The notes under the pieces are model-generated. The model was not told where the DNA came from, ran no database searches, and saw only the letters and a program-made list of their open reading frames with translations. From positions 2,604,001 through 2,668,000 of the forward strand of contig CAVNZM010000015.1 of the NCBI GenBank assembly GCA_963693365.1: a stretch of 64,000 bases of DNA. The letters are read 5' to 3'. This DNA is from Amoebidium appalachense. Lineage: Eukaryota > Ichthyosporea. Of this stretch, positions 34,615 to 52,393 are shown in pieces. Made by a program: the position numbers and the translations under genes. The first letter of the stretch is position 1. Each line of letters starts with the position of its first letter.

Positions 34615-34694
34615 ATTATAGTATTACAGTATTATAGTATTATAGCATTTTAGTATTATAGTCTTATAGCATTTAAGTATTATAGTATTATAGT
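34615..34694. repeat. 8-base tandem repeat (ATTATAGT)n
   Basis: Ten consecutive 8-base units of ATTATAGT lie here, several with one substitution (ATTACAGT, ATTATAGC, ATTTTAGT). The tract is in the spacer downstream of the syntenin-like gene and is the only AT-rich tandem array in the window. Confidence 0.8.
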
Positions 34695-35658
34695 ATCAAT
34701 CCAATAAATATTCCACTTTTCTGAACAAACACATCCCTCTCTCCCCTCGGTTCTTCTCCCCGCCTCCCACACCCCCTCCCCCTCCCCCCTCCCCCCCCAC
34801 ACCCCTCTCCCCCTTCTCTCCCCCCCCCACCCCGCCCCACTGGTTCTCCGTGTCCATGCCCATATTTCACATAATTTTAAAAGAGATTCTTGACATTTCT
34901 CTCTCACATAGCCATTATCCCCTGCCATTCCGCAGTAGCTGATCCACTCTACCTCCCCCCTCCCCCCTCCCCATCCTTCTGCTCCCCCCCCTCCCCCCCT
35001 CCCCCCCCCCCCCCGTCCCCCGCACCCTCACCATCAGAGCTAAAAAGGAAAGAGTTAAAGAATAGAGTTTGGGGAGGGGAAGGGGGGCAGAGGGGAGAAA
35101 GGGGGCCCGGGGGGGGGGGGGGGGGGGGGGGAGGGGCCAGGGCGGGGGGGGGGATTCGGAGGCTTAAGGTTTGTAAGTGGCTTGGGTGGTGAATAGGTGG
35201 GTTCTAGTTTCGACAGTCGTACCATGCATGATATACGAAGGGGAGGAGGGAAGGGTGGGGGGAGGGGGGGGGGGGAGGGGGGAGGGAGAGGGGGGGGGGG
35301 GAGGGGGGGGAGGGGCAAGAACAGAGAGGAAGGGTGATGTTATGTTAATCAAAGCAGGAAAGACAGTCGAGGCATGCATTCGTATTGGGGGATAAGAGGG
35401 TGGGGGGTAGAGGGGAGGGGGGGGGGGGGGGGGGGGGGGGGGAGACGGTGTACGCGGGACGAGGGCAGAAGCTTTCGGGGAGAGATAGGGAGAGGTACCG
35501 AATCCCACGGTAGGGGGGGAAGGGGAACTTGATGGACGGAGTTGGGCCGTGCTACATGTGTTTGGTTGCGCACGCCCGTGTGTATAAGGGGATTAGGGGG
35601 GGGGGAGGGGGGGGGGGAGGGGGGGGAGCGAAGGGGGAGGGGGTGACCGGGGTGGAGA

Positions 35659-35691
<33 letters not shown>

Positions 35692-36103
35692 GCGTTATGG
35701 TGTGTCAGGACACCATCGGTTGCTCCAGGGTGGTGCACGTGATCTTGTGGATGGGCAATGGGGGCGGACATGATGGCACCCCCACGTACAAGTTGGGAGG
35801 GGGTGGGGGTGGGGGGGAGAGAAGAGAGGGTGCGGGGGGAGGGGGGGGAGGGGAGGGAGAGAGAGGGATGAGAGGGGAAGAGGGGGGGGGGGGGGGGGGG
35901 AGGGGGGCCACCTAGGGGAGAAATGAAAGAGGGCTCGAAGGGGAAGGGGATGAGGAAAGAGCATAAGATAGGGTAAGAGGGGGGCAAGTTGACACTGTCT
36001 TCTCCTTTTCCGTGCACCTTCCCCACTGCTCCGGTGCCCGAACCCCCCTCCCTCCCCCCCGCCTCCCCCTCCAATCATCCCAAACCCCCACCCCCATCCA
36101 ACC

Positions 36104-36205
<102 letters not shown>

Positions 36206-36920
36206 TCACTCACCTCTGCTTTTCCCCAACAAGCACACTCCAGCCTCGCATACACACAGCAGGGAACTTGGAATCTTGCAACTAATCTTATTAAGGGACA
36301 CACAAGCACCAACGTGGAAACCGTCTTGGAAATTTTGGTTTCATTGGATTCGAGTATAGCCCTTGGTACCCAATCAAATCACAGGACTAATATAAATATG
36401 GAGACTAATATTTGCACACAGTGCAGCATAGGTCATTCACGCCATAGCGTTATAAGTAGTGTTAGTTACCGACTAAATATAAGGCCCGACATGTTAGGGC
36501 AACCAGTACCCTGAGCCGTCAAAAAAACAAAAGATTCCATAACTATCCCCCCAGCCCCCCCCCCCACCCCCCCCCCCCCCCCCACCACCACCACCAAGAG
36601 GTTAACTAAAACGTTGATGATAATCATAATGATTATAACAGTCATAAAACACAAAAGCCAATGAAATGAAATACTAAGATATAAAAACCGCTCGGGCATC
36701 TAGGTCAAACCAAACGTTTACGCTATACCAATATATGCTGATGAAATTCAACCCTTTCCGTCTTTATCAATTGCAATCTATCGTTAACAACCTCAACAAT
36801 ACGGTATAGTTATAACTCTTCTAAAGTTGTCCAAGAACAACAAAGCATCTTACAAAACACATATCCATCCGAAACCTCTCCCCACTCCCCCCCCCTCCCC
36901 CCCCCCCCCTCCCACCCTCT

Positions 36921-39900
36921 CTACAATGTAGATGAAGCATACGCATGTATCGATCCTGATGATTTCTTTGGCATCAGTGGTTCCATAGGGGGAGACTGTG
37001 TGAGTGACGTCACCTGGGCCGATGAAAGTCGTTGCAGCAGCCCGTGCAATTGGGCGACAGTCGCCGAGCCGCCGGCGTGTCCCAGGGGGCTGTGTTTCGG
37101 GAGAGTTCCCCCGTGAGTAGGGGGGTTAGGGTGCACATTTGGAATTGCCAGGGGGGCTGTAGACATGTCCAATATGCCCGGCACCATAGAAGCCTTCTTC
37201 ACCTTCTCCCCTTGTGCACGTAGCGTACCCTCGGCCACACCGGCAAACGCCCGCGCCCACAGCTCGCGAATTTCCGGCTTGAACCCCCCCGGGGTGGGGC
37301 CCAACCGCTTATCCAACAGCATAAGAAGCGCCCTGCCCGCTGCAACATACATTGCAAAGGTGATGTTACAGTCGGCATGCAGCTGCAGCATCTTTCTCAT
37401 GTGCTCCACTATCCCCTCCTGGCCCCCAGCGTTCGCCGCTCCCGTCGGCGGGGGCGGGGGCGGCGCGGCGGCGTCTCGTTGTGCATGTGGGCTACCGTGT
37501 GGTGTATTTGAAGGTTCCTCCCCAACCGTCAGAGCCAAAATGGTAGACATGAATTCGGCCTGTACCCTCAAACTGTGACCCAATGCACACTCGCCAACCG
37601 CAGGGCACATCACCGTCCACGCGGCGTAGAATTCGCGAGAGAGAATCGCAAAAGGGAACCTCTGTTCCGTGTGCGCTATTGCCACACATTCCTTCCACGA
37701 ACGTCGAATCTGCGCTTGGTCCCCCGGCGTCAAATCGTGGTCGAGAATCAACGGCGGCGGCCCCCCCGAGAACGTCTTTCCCCGCGCGCGCCGCCGCGTG
37801 TTTGGTGTGCTCTGTGCGCTATTGCTACCCCCTCCCCCTGCCTGTGCGCCGGTATGCTCTCTCTCCCCGCTGGGCGGTGATGAGGGTGGGCTGTCCGGGC
37901 CGCTAGGTGTCAGCTTGTTCATGATTGTATCCCGGAGTAACTCCGCGCTGGACGACCGGCGGAAATTTGAAATTCCAGACATACCAGTGCTCAACCTCCC
38001 CGGCGACCCGCCATCCCCCGCCAACGGCTCCACCCCAATCGCCGATACACGGGGAGACGCCGGCGTTCCCTCCCCACCCCGCATCATCAACCCACGGAAA
38101 AGCGTGCCGATGGGTGATTTCTGCCCTGGTGCATGGTGGGCGGCAATCCCATCCGGCCCAACCACACCTAGACTCGAGCCGCTACCGACAACGGGTTCTG
38201 ACGCGGAGTAACTAGCTGGTGTCTTCTGCTTGCGCCCGCGCTCGCCGTTTGAGCGTACGCTGTGGTTACTGTTTACGGATGCGAGAGACGTAGATGAAGT
38301 GGTCTGTCTCAACGGCAGCCTATCTGGGGGCCCATCCGTCTCTTCGTCGTTGAAACTGCTCTCAGACGAAAGCATGGACGTGCGCTGAAAAAGAGACTTC
38401 TTGCGCGATTTTGCCGCCGGCGACGGGCTCTCGTCTCCTAACGGCGAAAATAAACTCTTTCGCCTAGACCCCTCCTCCGTTGGGCTTGTCGACCCCACGA
38501 GCAAAAGCGCGTTGCTTGCGCGCCGCATGCCTTGCACCAGCGATGGAAAAATGCTCACCTTGCGCCCGCCGCCGGACCCGCCGCTCTTCTCCGAAACGTT
38601 GTCTAGACTCTGCGTACGCACGTCTTCGCCCGTTGTACTGGGTTGTGAATCTTCGTATCGCGCGCTGCTTCCCCTGCTGTGTTGCGAAACAGTATCGCCC
38701 AAAGACCCCATCGACCCCGTGCTCATGGTGCTGTTCATCTTACGCGCTACCCCGCTCCTTCGCCTGTCTTGTTTCTCGTCCGAGTGTGTGCTGTGGAAGG
38801 ACACCTGGTCGGGGTCTCTCTCCTTCTCCTTGCGCGGCATGATACTAAAACGGCGCGTTTTCTTTTCGACGAAACTATCCCCGGACTCATTTTCCTCTTT
38901 CACACTGTCCGAACTCCCCGTGCGTTTGAAAATACTCTGCCGCCGGTTGCCGCCAGAACTCCCAGAATCGCTCCCACCACCGCCGCCACCAAGAATCAAC
39001 AACGTGAATATCGACTGCTTGCGCGGTGCGGGGGCGGGTTTCTTTGCAGCGGGGATTTGCACCGTTGGATCATCGTCATCGCACGGCCCCAAATAAATAC
39101 CCCCGGGCCCATACAGGCAACCATCCCTCTCCTCCATCGTGTTTCGCTCTTTCGCTATTTCCGCAGCCGTTGGCCCCCTGTGGGTGGGCATTGGTACGGT
39201 GATGGATGGAGGCGCCGTATTCGCCCGCGCAAAATCCGTTCCGGAACCCGCCGGCGCGGCGGCTGTTCCCGTTGTCGCCGTGCTTATGCCCGATGCGCGA
39301 GCACCATCCATATCATGCCCCTCCCCCCATGCGAAAATGGAGCGAAGTTTGGAAAACCGCTTTTTGCTCGCTACCGACCCCGGTATAGGCACCACACCCG
39401 AATGCGTGGGTGACGCTAGCGGGCTGCCGGCGAGAGGCACGTGTGGGTTGCTCGTCGAGGGAGTAAAAGGGTTACCTACCCCTGCAGGGGTGGGTGCATT
39501 TGCGTGGTTTTCGCTGGCCGCCGGGTCATTTTCCCCTTGCAGCGCCGTTGTGGTGGTGGTAGGAGCGGGTGTATCGTCAACGTGCGGGGTGCTTGTGCGC
39601 TTTGTCTTGGGTTCGCTGTGGCGCTTAACAAAGGACGTCAGGGATTGGGTGGATGTAGATCTGCTTGTGGCCTTGCCCCCCTCCCCATCCTCCCCTCTCA
39701 ACTCCTCCGTACTGGGCCTCTTTCCCGTCTTGCCGCTGGCCCACTTTCCAAACTTGAACCCTGACCCCGCCCCCGTCTTCTGCTTGCTCGCCATCGCCGT
39801 ATCGCCGTCAGTTGCGGGTGCCGCCGTTGCCGCGGCAACCGGCTGCGGGTCCTCGTTTGATTGGCTCACGCTCACACCGTCCGGCTGTGTTGGCGGAGGA

Positions 39901-41865
39901 TCAGGCACATGTTTTGCCTCCACCCCCTTCTTTTTCGCCTCCAATTCAGACACCGATGTAGCTTTTGTCCGTGGCCCGTACGCCGTCTGCACCGCCGGCC
40001 ACCGCTTTTCCCCCCCGCCGCCCGCGGCCGCGTCCGCCTGCGCCTGTGCGAGTTTCGACGACAGGCTGTTTGCTTTGTCTCTGCTCCCCGTAGACGACCG
40101 TTTGTCCTCAGCACTGACACCAGACCCAGTTGAAGACACACTGGATGCCTTTTCGCGGCCGTGTTTCATCCCCGAAATTAGTGCCGTGAGCGTACCCGAC
40201 CGGTTTCGTTTCTTCTTGTCGTCCTCAGGCCCCGGGGACGGTGGCTCCTTGGTGTGGATACTATCCGCGCTGTTGCTCTTGGATGTTGGTGTAGTGGAGT
40301 GGGCGTCAAGGGAGGAGGCGCTCGGTGTTTCCGATTTTTTGCCCTCCTCCTGCTTAATACTTTCAAGAGAGGATCCGCGTGATGTTTGCACACTCGCAGA
40401 CGAACCAATGAGGACGGGTTTTGCATTTGTGGCCGGCGGGGAGCTTGGAAACGACGAACCGCTGATGCGAGTGAGCGAATGCGGGGGCTTGGGGCTACCC
40501 GGGGCGGAACTTGCCGACGTTCCAAAAGATGCGATTGGGGTTTGCGCACGCGGGGAACTGATACTCTGAAGGGAGATGGGGGGCGTTGTTGTCTTTTTCA
40601 GTTGCGCGGTGGCGGCTTGAAGCTGCTGTGTAAGCGTGTGAACCTCCGATTCCAGCGCTTTTACACGGTCATCCCTAGCACCCAACTCCTGTCTCAATAA
40701 TTCCATTTCCTGTCTCATCGATTCCTCCTCCTCCTTTGCGCCGTTGCATTGTTCCTCCAAATTCCTCTTTGCCTCTTCAAGTACCCTCACCCTCTGCCCC
40801 AAAACTTGCCGCATTCGCTCAATCTCTCCCTGGCACCCGCACAGACATTGACTGGGGGTGTGTGGCCCGTTATAGAACATACCCCCCGCACTCAACCGTG
40901 ACGTACCATCGGGCCCGAAGGGCTGGTTGCTTGCCGGGAACACCAAATAGGCATCCCACCCACTGCCCTCCATATCTCCGGGGTTTATCCGGTGTGTGCG
41001 TGCGTATGCCGCTAGGTCAGCCGGTACCGTGCCTGACCGACTAAGAGTTGACACATACTGGGTGGATTCACCTTGCCCCATGTTGCTCGCTACTTGCAAC
41101 GTGGGCGGCGGTGAAAAGGAGGAATCGCCCAGAGCATTGGGTGGATTTTTCGCCGATGAACTTTCCAAAAACGACAAATCGGGGGAAGTTAACGAAACCG
41201 GATGCTCCAACCCAGGGGTGGTATTCTCTCGGCATTGCGCTGCCCCATTATCCACACCACTTTTACATTCCGAAATTTTATGTGAAATTTCGCTCCAATG
41301 GGATGAATTTTCGTTCTGTGTGCCGCAGACGCTAATACATGTTTCCGACGGTACGGAAGCCAACCGTGCCTTGCTGCTCGGCTGAGACAAAGAGTGAGTG
41401 GTGGGGATGGTGGTTGTTGTATTCGTGGAATCTATCGAACTTCCGCTCCCGGGACCAGAATACGTATTCAGGCGGCGCGTGGCGGATATGGGAGCTTGGT
41501 CCGGGGGGGTGGGGGTGGAGGGGGTTACGTTGGAATGGCGCTTGCTTTGTGACTGGTTGTCGGTGGCGGCGGGGGTAGAGGAGAAAGAGGGAGGGTATGG
41601 GTTGGTGAACGTATCGGTGGTGATACCGGCACGGCTGGTGCGCTCACGTGAGAGAGTGTCCTTCTTGAATTGGCTCTCAAGTTCCTGTTAGATAGGGGGG
41701 AGTGATGTGTGAGAAGGGTGGATGGTGGGATGTGTGGGCAGCTGGGTGGATGGGCTGGGAGTGGGGGGGGGGAGGGAGGGGGGGGGGGGGGAAGGGGGCA
41801 AGAAGGGGCAGAGGACCCCGGGGGGGGGGGGGGGGGGAGGAGGAGGGAGGGGGCAAGGGGAGGGG

Positions 41866-41899
<34 letters not shown>

Positions 41900-42593
41900 C
41901 TATGACTATGTTTTTATGTGGTTATGGGCTGTGTGTGTTTGAACGTGTGTGCGTGTCTGAGTGTCTGTATAGCTGTGAGGTTCGGGAAGGGTGTGTGTGT
42001 CTGTGGTGACGGTGGTGGTGGTCGGGGGGAGGGGGGAGGGGGGGGGGGGGGGGGGGGGAGGATATTACAAACAGAGGTGGAATAACTGCACGAGAGAAAA
42101 AAATGACAGCCCCAGACACACAACAAGGAGAACATAAAGAAAACACAGCAGCCCAACACATACAACAAAAGAATACAAAGACAATAATAGCAGCCCGGCA
42201 CACACACACACAAAAAGGGCAAACACACGCGTGTACGGCCATCTAGGCATCGTACAGAACAAACATGTGCGTCTCTGTACACATCGGCGTTGGGGGGTGG
42301 GGTGAGGGGGGGGGGGAGGGGGGGGGGGGGGGGGGGGGACTTAGGTGAGGGCGTGGGCAAGGGTGGGTTGTGGGTGGGTGAGTGAGTGAGTGTGTGTGTG
42401 TTGGGGGGGGGGGGGAGGGGGGAGGGAGGAGGGGGGGGGGGGGGGGGGGGGGCAGGCAGGGGGTATGGCAGTGGTAGATGAGATAGGATAGCGTACACAG
42501 CATAAAAGAAAATAGCTGGATGGTGAACTGAGAGAGGGGTGAAGCACAGGGGTGGGAGGCAGAAGAGACAGAGGTGGTGGTGATGGTGATGGT

Positions 42594-42624
<31 letters not shown>

Positions 42625-42694
42625 GGGGGAGGGGGAAGGGGGGGGAGTGGGGGGAAAAGGAGGGACCGTCCGGGGGGGGGGGGGGGGGGGGGAT

Positions 42695-42733
<39 letters not shown>

Positions 42734-43484
42734 CGCGGAGGAGACATATGCAATAGCCTGTGGTTAACGTGGAAGTAAAGGTATCAGAACGCAGAAAAAT
42801 AGAAACACAAAACAGAAACGAGCTTGATTGTGCAGGTAACAGGCGCTATAACAGTGCACATCCACCGGTGGGTTCCTATCCCCCCACAAGAAACGTTGCA
42901 TATATTTGCTGTTGTATTTGCATTTTGATTTTTTATGGGAAGGGAAGGTTGGGGAGGGCGGGGAATGGGAGGGGGGGGGGAGGAATAAAGCATACATTTG
43001 AGGTTGCCAAGTAATAAAAGGAGAACAGGAGGGGCAAAGGGGGGAGGTGGGGGGAGGGGGGAGGAGGGGGAGGAGGAGGGGTGGATAGAGATGTTCTGCA
43101 TTAGAGGTCCGGTGGAGTTATGGAAGAAGAGAAACAAAATCCAAAGACAAAATTCCATAAAAATAAAAATTCAAACCAGGGGGAATGGCATGTCAATTTG
43201 TGCGTTCACGTGGAGAATTTTTATTGGCAGACTTCCCCCTCCTCTCTCCCATTACCCCCCTCCCCCCTGCCCACACGACAATCCAAACAAATAAGCAACA
43301 ACAGCAACAAAAATAGAAACAAAGGAAGAAAGGAAGAAATAAAAAGAAAAACGAGTCTTGCAATGCAAAGCAGTTGCTAAATGCAAATAATTCGTAAACG
43401 CCAAGGCAACAATCCTCGCACGACATTTCATGCGTAAGCATTCCGTTTGCGTGTGTTTGGATTTGCGTGTGTGGTTTGTGTGTC

Positions 43485-43572
<88 letters not shown>

Positions 43573-43589
43573 CAGTGTCTGTATATATC

Positions 43590-43621
<32 letters not shown>

Positions 43622-44212
43622 CGCGCGTGTGTGCACGCCTGCACGCATGTGTGTGCACGTGTGTGCTGCGTCTACATGTATGTTCTACTGGAAATTGTTT
43701 TTGTGCGTGGATGCAAGTACGAGAATGAACGTGGATGCTACATGGCAATGTTTTGGTGCATGCTACATACTACCCCATAATCACCGGGTTTTGCATGCTA
43801 AATATTAGTGAATGGTTTGCTGGATGTTCGTCTGATTTTGTGCGCTCAAGATTGTAAATGTGGGTTGGAAAGTGTTTTTTGTGCCTGCCAAATCTGCGTG
43901 CTTGTTACCTGCGTGTAAGAAACGGTGCGGGATGGCATGCAGGTCAAAGCTTCTGTGTCTTGGCATCATACAAGTGATTGCATTCAAATTTATGCGAATA
44001 ATGTAATGTGTGTGCTTGTGTTCATACTTGAGGGAATGTAGTGCATGCACGTGTATGCCTGTGAGCGGAAGTAAAAGTTATGGCTGTGATGTGTTGTGTA
44101 AGTGTTTGTGCTGGTCCAGTGTCTATGTCCGCTTGTGTCAGCGAGTGTGTTTCTACATTGTGTGTGTTCTCGTGCATGTGTGGTGTGTGGTGTGTAGTGT
44201 GTGTATTGTGTT

Positions 44213-44281
<69 letters not shown>

Positions 44282-44748
44282 TGGCTACTAATCCCCTCCG
44301 CCCCTCCCCCCCCCTCCCCCCCCCCCCCCCCCCTCCCCTCCCTTTCCCCCTCTCCCCCCTTCCCGCATCTTGCCCCTGGCTCCCTATTCATACGAACCCG
44401 TCGCCCCAAAAGTTTAACCTCTCTCCTGCACATGCACACACTCAAACACACGCAGGCACTCAGCATCTCTTCCCCCATCCTCACCTGAACATGCTGCCTA
44501 ACCGTTGCCGTGCGCTTGAGCGCGTTGCTGTTTGGGGTGGGTGGGGATTGTGCCCCCGCCGTGACATTTGCGAGAGTAACCCCGGCCGTAGGGTTAACCC
44601 CACGCACGGTTCCGGCACGGCTTTCAAAGGTGCGTGCCTTTGCACGCACGGCACTTGCTTCGGCCTCCTTTTCCTCCTCCAGCTTTTGCTCGGCGGCTAG
44701 CTTAGCAGCAGCCTGTGCTGCATGCTTTAAGTCCTTGTCTTTACCCAT
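36921..44748 (-). CDS. Giant Ser-rich coiled-coil protein with C-terminal globin domain
   Basis: Two exons, 44748-44485 and 41684-36921, join CAG|GAA in phase across a 2.8 kb intron and give about 1675 residues. The start is the ATG of MGKDKDLKHAAQAAAK; the frame is open a little further upstream without an ATG. Layout: Ala/Glu-rich helix at about 8-45; low complexity; coiled coil at about 368-458 (EIERMRQVL, LEEQCNGAKEEEESMRQEMELL); about 900 residues of Ser/Lys/Pro/Gly-rich, probably disordered sequence with many RRKS/RRS-like sites; then a globin domain at about 1404-1576. The globin opens LTPGDQAQIRRSW, has an E-helix RVQAEFMSTIL with Gln1463 at E7, and LHADCNITFAMY with His1524 at F8, spaced as in bacterial haemoglobin (VHb), then FKPEIRELWARAF. 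The CD1 position normally filled by Phe appears to be Ala (near 1455), so haem binding is not assured. The Ser-rich region has no assigned function. Confidence 0.72.
42607..42733. repeat. Cluster of G-runs in the globin-chimera intron
   Basis: Three runs of about 20-45 G with short interruptions. Other G-runs at 41820-41897, 42040-42058 and 42310-42338 make this one of the most G-rich introns. Confidence 0.9.
43489..43570. repeat. (GT)n in the globin-chimera intron
   Basis: A pure dinucleotide tract of about 80 bases. A second (GT)n, about 64 bases, lies at 44217-44280 close to the donor of exon 44748-44485. Confidence 0.92.
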
Positions 44749-48841
<4,093 letters not shown>

Positions 48842-50505
48842 TTAGACACTAGTTTGGCTACTCTGACTACTCTGAGATCCTGATTGGCTGCCTGCAGACT
48901 TGCGGCCACGATTACTTTGCTTTCGATCGTGCCATTGCAGCTGCGTCTCTCCAGCAGGTGGCAACGCCAGGCCCAGCACAGCAGATGCACGAGAAGGGGG
49001 TGGGAACTGCCCACCAGCCGAGGGCTGGCCCACATGGCCCAAGTAAGGATGGGGACCGTGCTGCGGCAGTAGCCCAGGCATGGGGAAGGCAGGGCCGGGC
49101 TGAGGCGGCATGATGCCCCACGGTGGGGGCCAGCCATGTGGGTGGTGCGGGCCTGGATGGGGTGCAGGGGGCATGTGCGGCACATGGCCCTGCTGCATGT
49201 CAAGCGCGGGTGCTGGTGGCATGGCATCCTGATTGGCTGCAACCCAACGTGGGCAGCTCTTGGCCCGATTGGAGCCGAGGCAGCCCTTGCCCTGGCGGCC
49301 ACACGTCTTGCAGGTCTTGGGGGCTCTCTGGGGTGGCTGCATAGGAGGGGGCACCGGCAAATCCATCTGCAGGGGCCCCTCAGGGCCAATGTTGCGATGC
49401 TTTTTGCCCACTAGCATGGGCAAGGGCCGCTCACGCTGCGCCCCTGCATCGACACCGTCTGGAACAGGGAGGGGTGGCAAGGGGGCAGGCCGTATGGTTG
49501 CTGGCACAGCGTCTGCCCTCTCCTCGCGCATACGCTTGCGGTGATCTGCCAGGCCCTCGTGTGTGGAGCGCTGTGCATGTGCCGTCTGCCAGGTCTTCCA
49601 CTTGTCGAAATGCTTCTTGATGTAGGCCGCATCCTTCATGTAGATTCCCCCAGCCACAGAGGCAGCCTTGTTGAAGTCTTGGGCCAAAGCCTCGAACAGC
49701 TGGCCGTTGGGCTTTGCATGTGCCTTGTAGGTGCCCAGGAGCAGCGTGCTGAATAGCTTGCGCTCCTGAGGGGTAAGCACCGGAAGGAAGGGGATGGCCA
49801 CATGTTGCTTCTGCGCCAGGAACTTGTAGTCGCCCCTCAGTGCAGGGTCCGGCTGTGGTGCACCACGCGCCACCTGGTTGCCCCCCCCCATGGCAGCACC
49901 GTCACCCTCCTCGACCTCACAGTCCTCTGGCCCGCCCATCACGCCATTGGCTGCAGGCTCGATGTTATCAGACGGAGGTGGGGGTGCGGGCACCGCAACT
50001 GGCTCCTGCGCCGGGGCATTGGCCACACAGGAGAGCGGGGCAAAGTTGAAGTACTCCTCCGGTAGCTTGTAGCAGCCTACGGGTACCCACTGGGGGTCGA
50101 GGTGATGGCCGTACAGCATCAGCGCCAGTGCCTCCATGTCGTCAACAATCCAGGGGCTGTAGTGGGGGGGCCCCGATGCCTGGCCCAGGCGGTTGCGGTA
50201 GTGTGCACGCAGGTTGTGGCGGTGGCGCCTATTGGACATGGTGGCGTCCAGCAGGCGCAGCGACATGCGTGTGGCCCCAAAGTGGGTGGCCAGGGGGTTG
50301 TGCACTGCCCCCTCCACCTCGTTGGTGCCCCGGATGCAGCGGTAGCGCATGAGCCCATCTGCGTCGGCAGTGGTCTCGTAGTAGAGGGGCAGGCCGGGGG
50401 GGGTCCGACAGACAGCCATTTTGGGCGTGTTCGAGCAGCGACTGTGGGGGCACAAGCAAACATCAGAGAGATGGGTGGGTGGTGGTGGTGGTAGTGTGTG
50501 TGTGT

Positions 50506-50572
<67 letters not shown>

Positions 50573-50645
50573 TGGGGTTGCTAAGGAAAAAAACGAGCAG
50601 GGAAAGGCAAAAAACAACTGGCTAGGCAGCAAGGGCCGTGCGGGC

Positions 50646-50717
<72 letters not shown>

Positions 50718-52351
50718 ATGTTTGGGGGGGGGGGGGGGGGGGGGGGGGGGAGGCTAGGGTGTGCGTGTGTGTGCAGATGAACCAAGGATGACAAATAAGC
50801 GAAGAATCTTTTCTGTGGTGGTGGAGTTGTTGGGCGCCTGCAGGGGAGGGGGGGGGGGGGGGGGGGGATGTTGCCTCGAGTCTTTCAAAGCCATCCTTCT
50901 TGAACAGAGGCTTGCCATCCGGTCCGGGCGGCACATCCTTGTAGGTGTTTTTGAACTCCACCAGCCGCGAGACCAGCGTGTATGGGTCGGGAATAACCCG
51001 CCGGATGCGCTCCATGAAGTAGCTCAGGTCGCCGCCCTTGAGCTCGGTTTCAATGTCGATGCCCTTCTGCTCCAGCACCCCCTGTGAGGCAGGATGCCAA
51101 TATTAATTTACTACGCACACTGCAATTTGGGTTTGGTAGACTTTGATACCTGCCGTTATTGTAGGACCCCTCCCCTCCACCCCCCCCATCTTCTCCCCCA
51201 ACACAAGTAAAAAATGCATGTGGCTCTTTCCCCCCACAACCCTACATTATTTCTCTCTAGGCATATGAATAACCCCCACTCTCCTCCCCCCCCTCCCCCC
51301 CCCCCCCCCCCCCCCCCCCCCCCTTGCCCCCCCTCTCTCTGAGGCTCAGGCTCTCTCTCTTCCCTCAGAAGTTTTGTCGAAGGTGTGCATGGTTGTGGGT
51401 GGAATGGTGAGTGTGTGCTAACGAGTGTATGTGTGTGTGCGCGTCAGTCACGCATGTTGTTGTTGCCGTTTTTTTTATTTTTATTTTTTATTTTTTATTT
51501 TGGGGGGGGGGGGGGAGGGGGGCACCTTCACATGTCCGTAATCCTCTTCATTCCACACAAATATTGCCTCGCTGAGTGCGCGTGCGTACTCAGCCCTGCG
51601 GGGGTGTGACTTGTACGTGCCGTCCGCCGTGTTTGCAATGGAGTGGAAGGCGTCATTCAGCACAGTCTGCCACACCACCTCCCCAGGCGGTGCCTGGCCC
51701 AACATGCCCTCTCTGGGAGCTGCCTCGGGTCCCCCTGGGGCTGCCTCAAGGCCCCCCGGGGCTGCCTGGGGGTCCTGGGGGGGTGCCTGTGGGCCGGCAA
51801 GGGGTTGCTGCTGCTCGGCAGGGGGAGGGGCTGGGTCAGGGACCACCGGCACCTCGGCACCTGGGTCCGGTGGGGGCTGAATGGGCCGTAGCCACTGCAG
51901 GTGCACCATCAGCTCAAAGGGCGGCGGGCCCAGCTCTCCCAGGGTCTTGCCCTTGTCGGGGCCAAAGGGCACCTGCATGGCCGGCGACAGCACCTGATCC
52001 ACCCGCACCACTGCATGCTTCTTGCCCACCTTCATGCCCCCCCAGCGCTCCGGCTGCACAGCCAGCACCACCCCGGTGGCTGCTGCAGCATGTGGGCCCC
52101 GCCGGGGCACAATCTCAACCCCTTCACCGAGTGCCTTTGCATGAAGCCGCGCTGCATGTCATAGAGGGAAGCAAAAAACTCAGCCAAAAAGCCACAGCAC
52201 CAACGTTTTTCTCTTCGCTCCACAAAAATCAAATGCATATTCCTTAGCAACCCCCTTCCCCCCCCCCCCCCCCCCCCCCCTTCTCCCTCCCCCCCCCCCC
52301 TCTCCCAGTGCCCAGCTTGTGTGGCACTTGCACGTGTTAACAGTGCTATAG

Positions 52352-52393
<42 letters not shown>

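Noticed and set aside
37575-40569. Long plus-strand frames opposite the globin-chimera exon (for example 39139-40569, 476 codons)
   Set aside because: They are antisense shadows of a long GC-rich exon. The minus frame carries the coiled coil and globin, is open for 1588 codons and splices in phase to an upstream exon.
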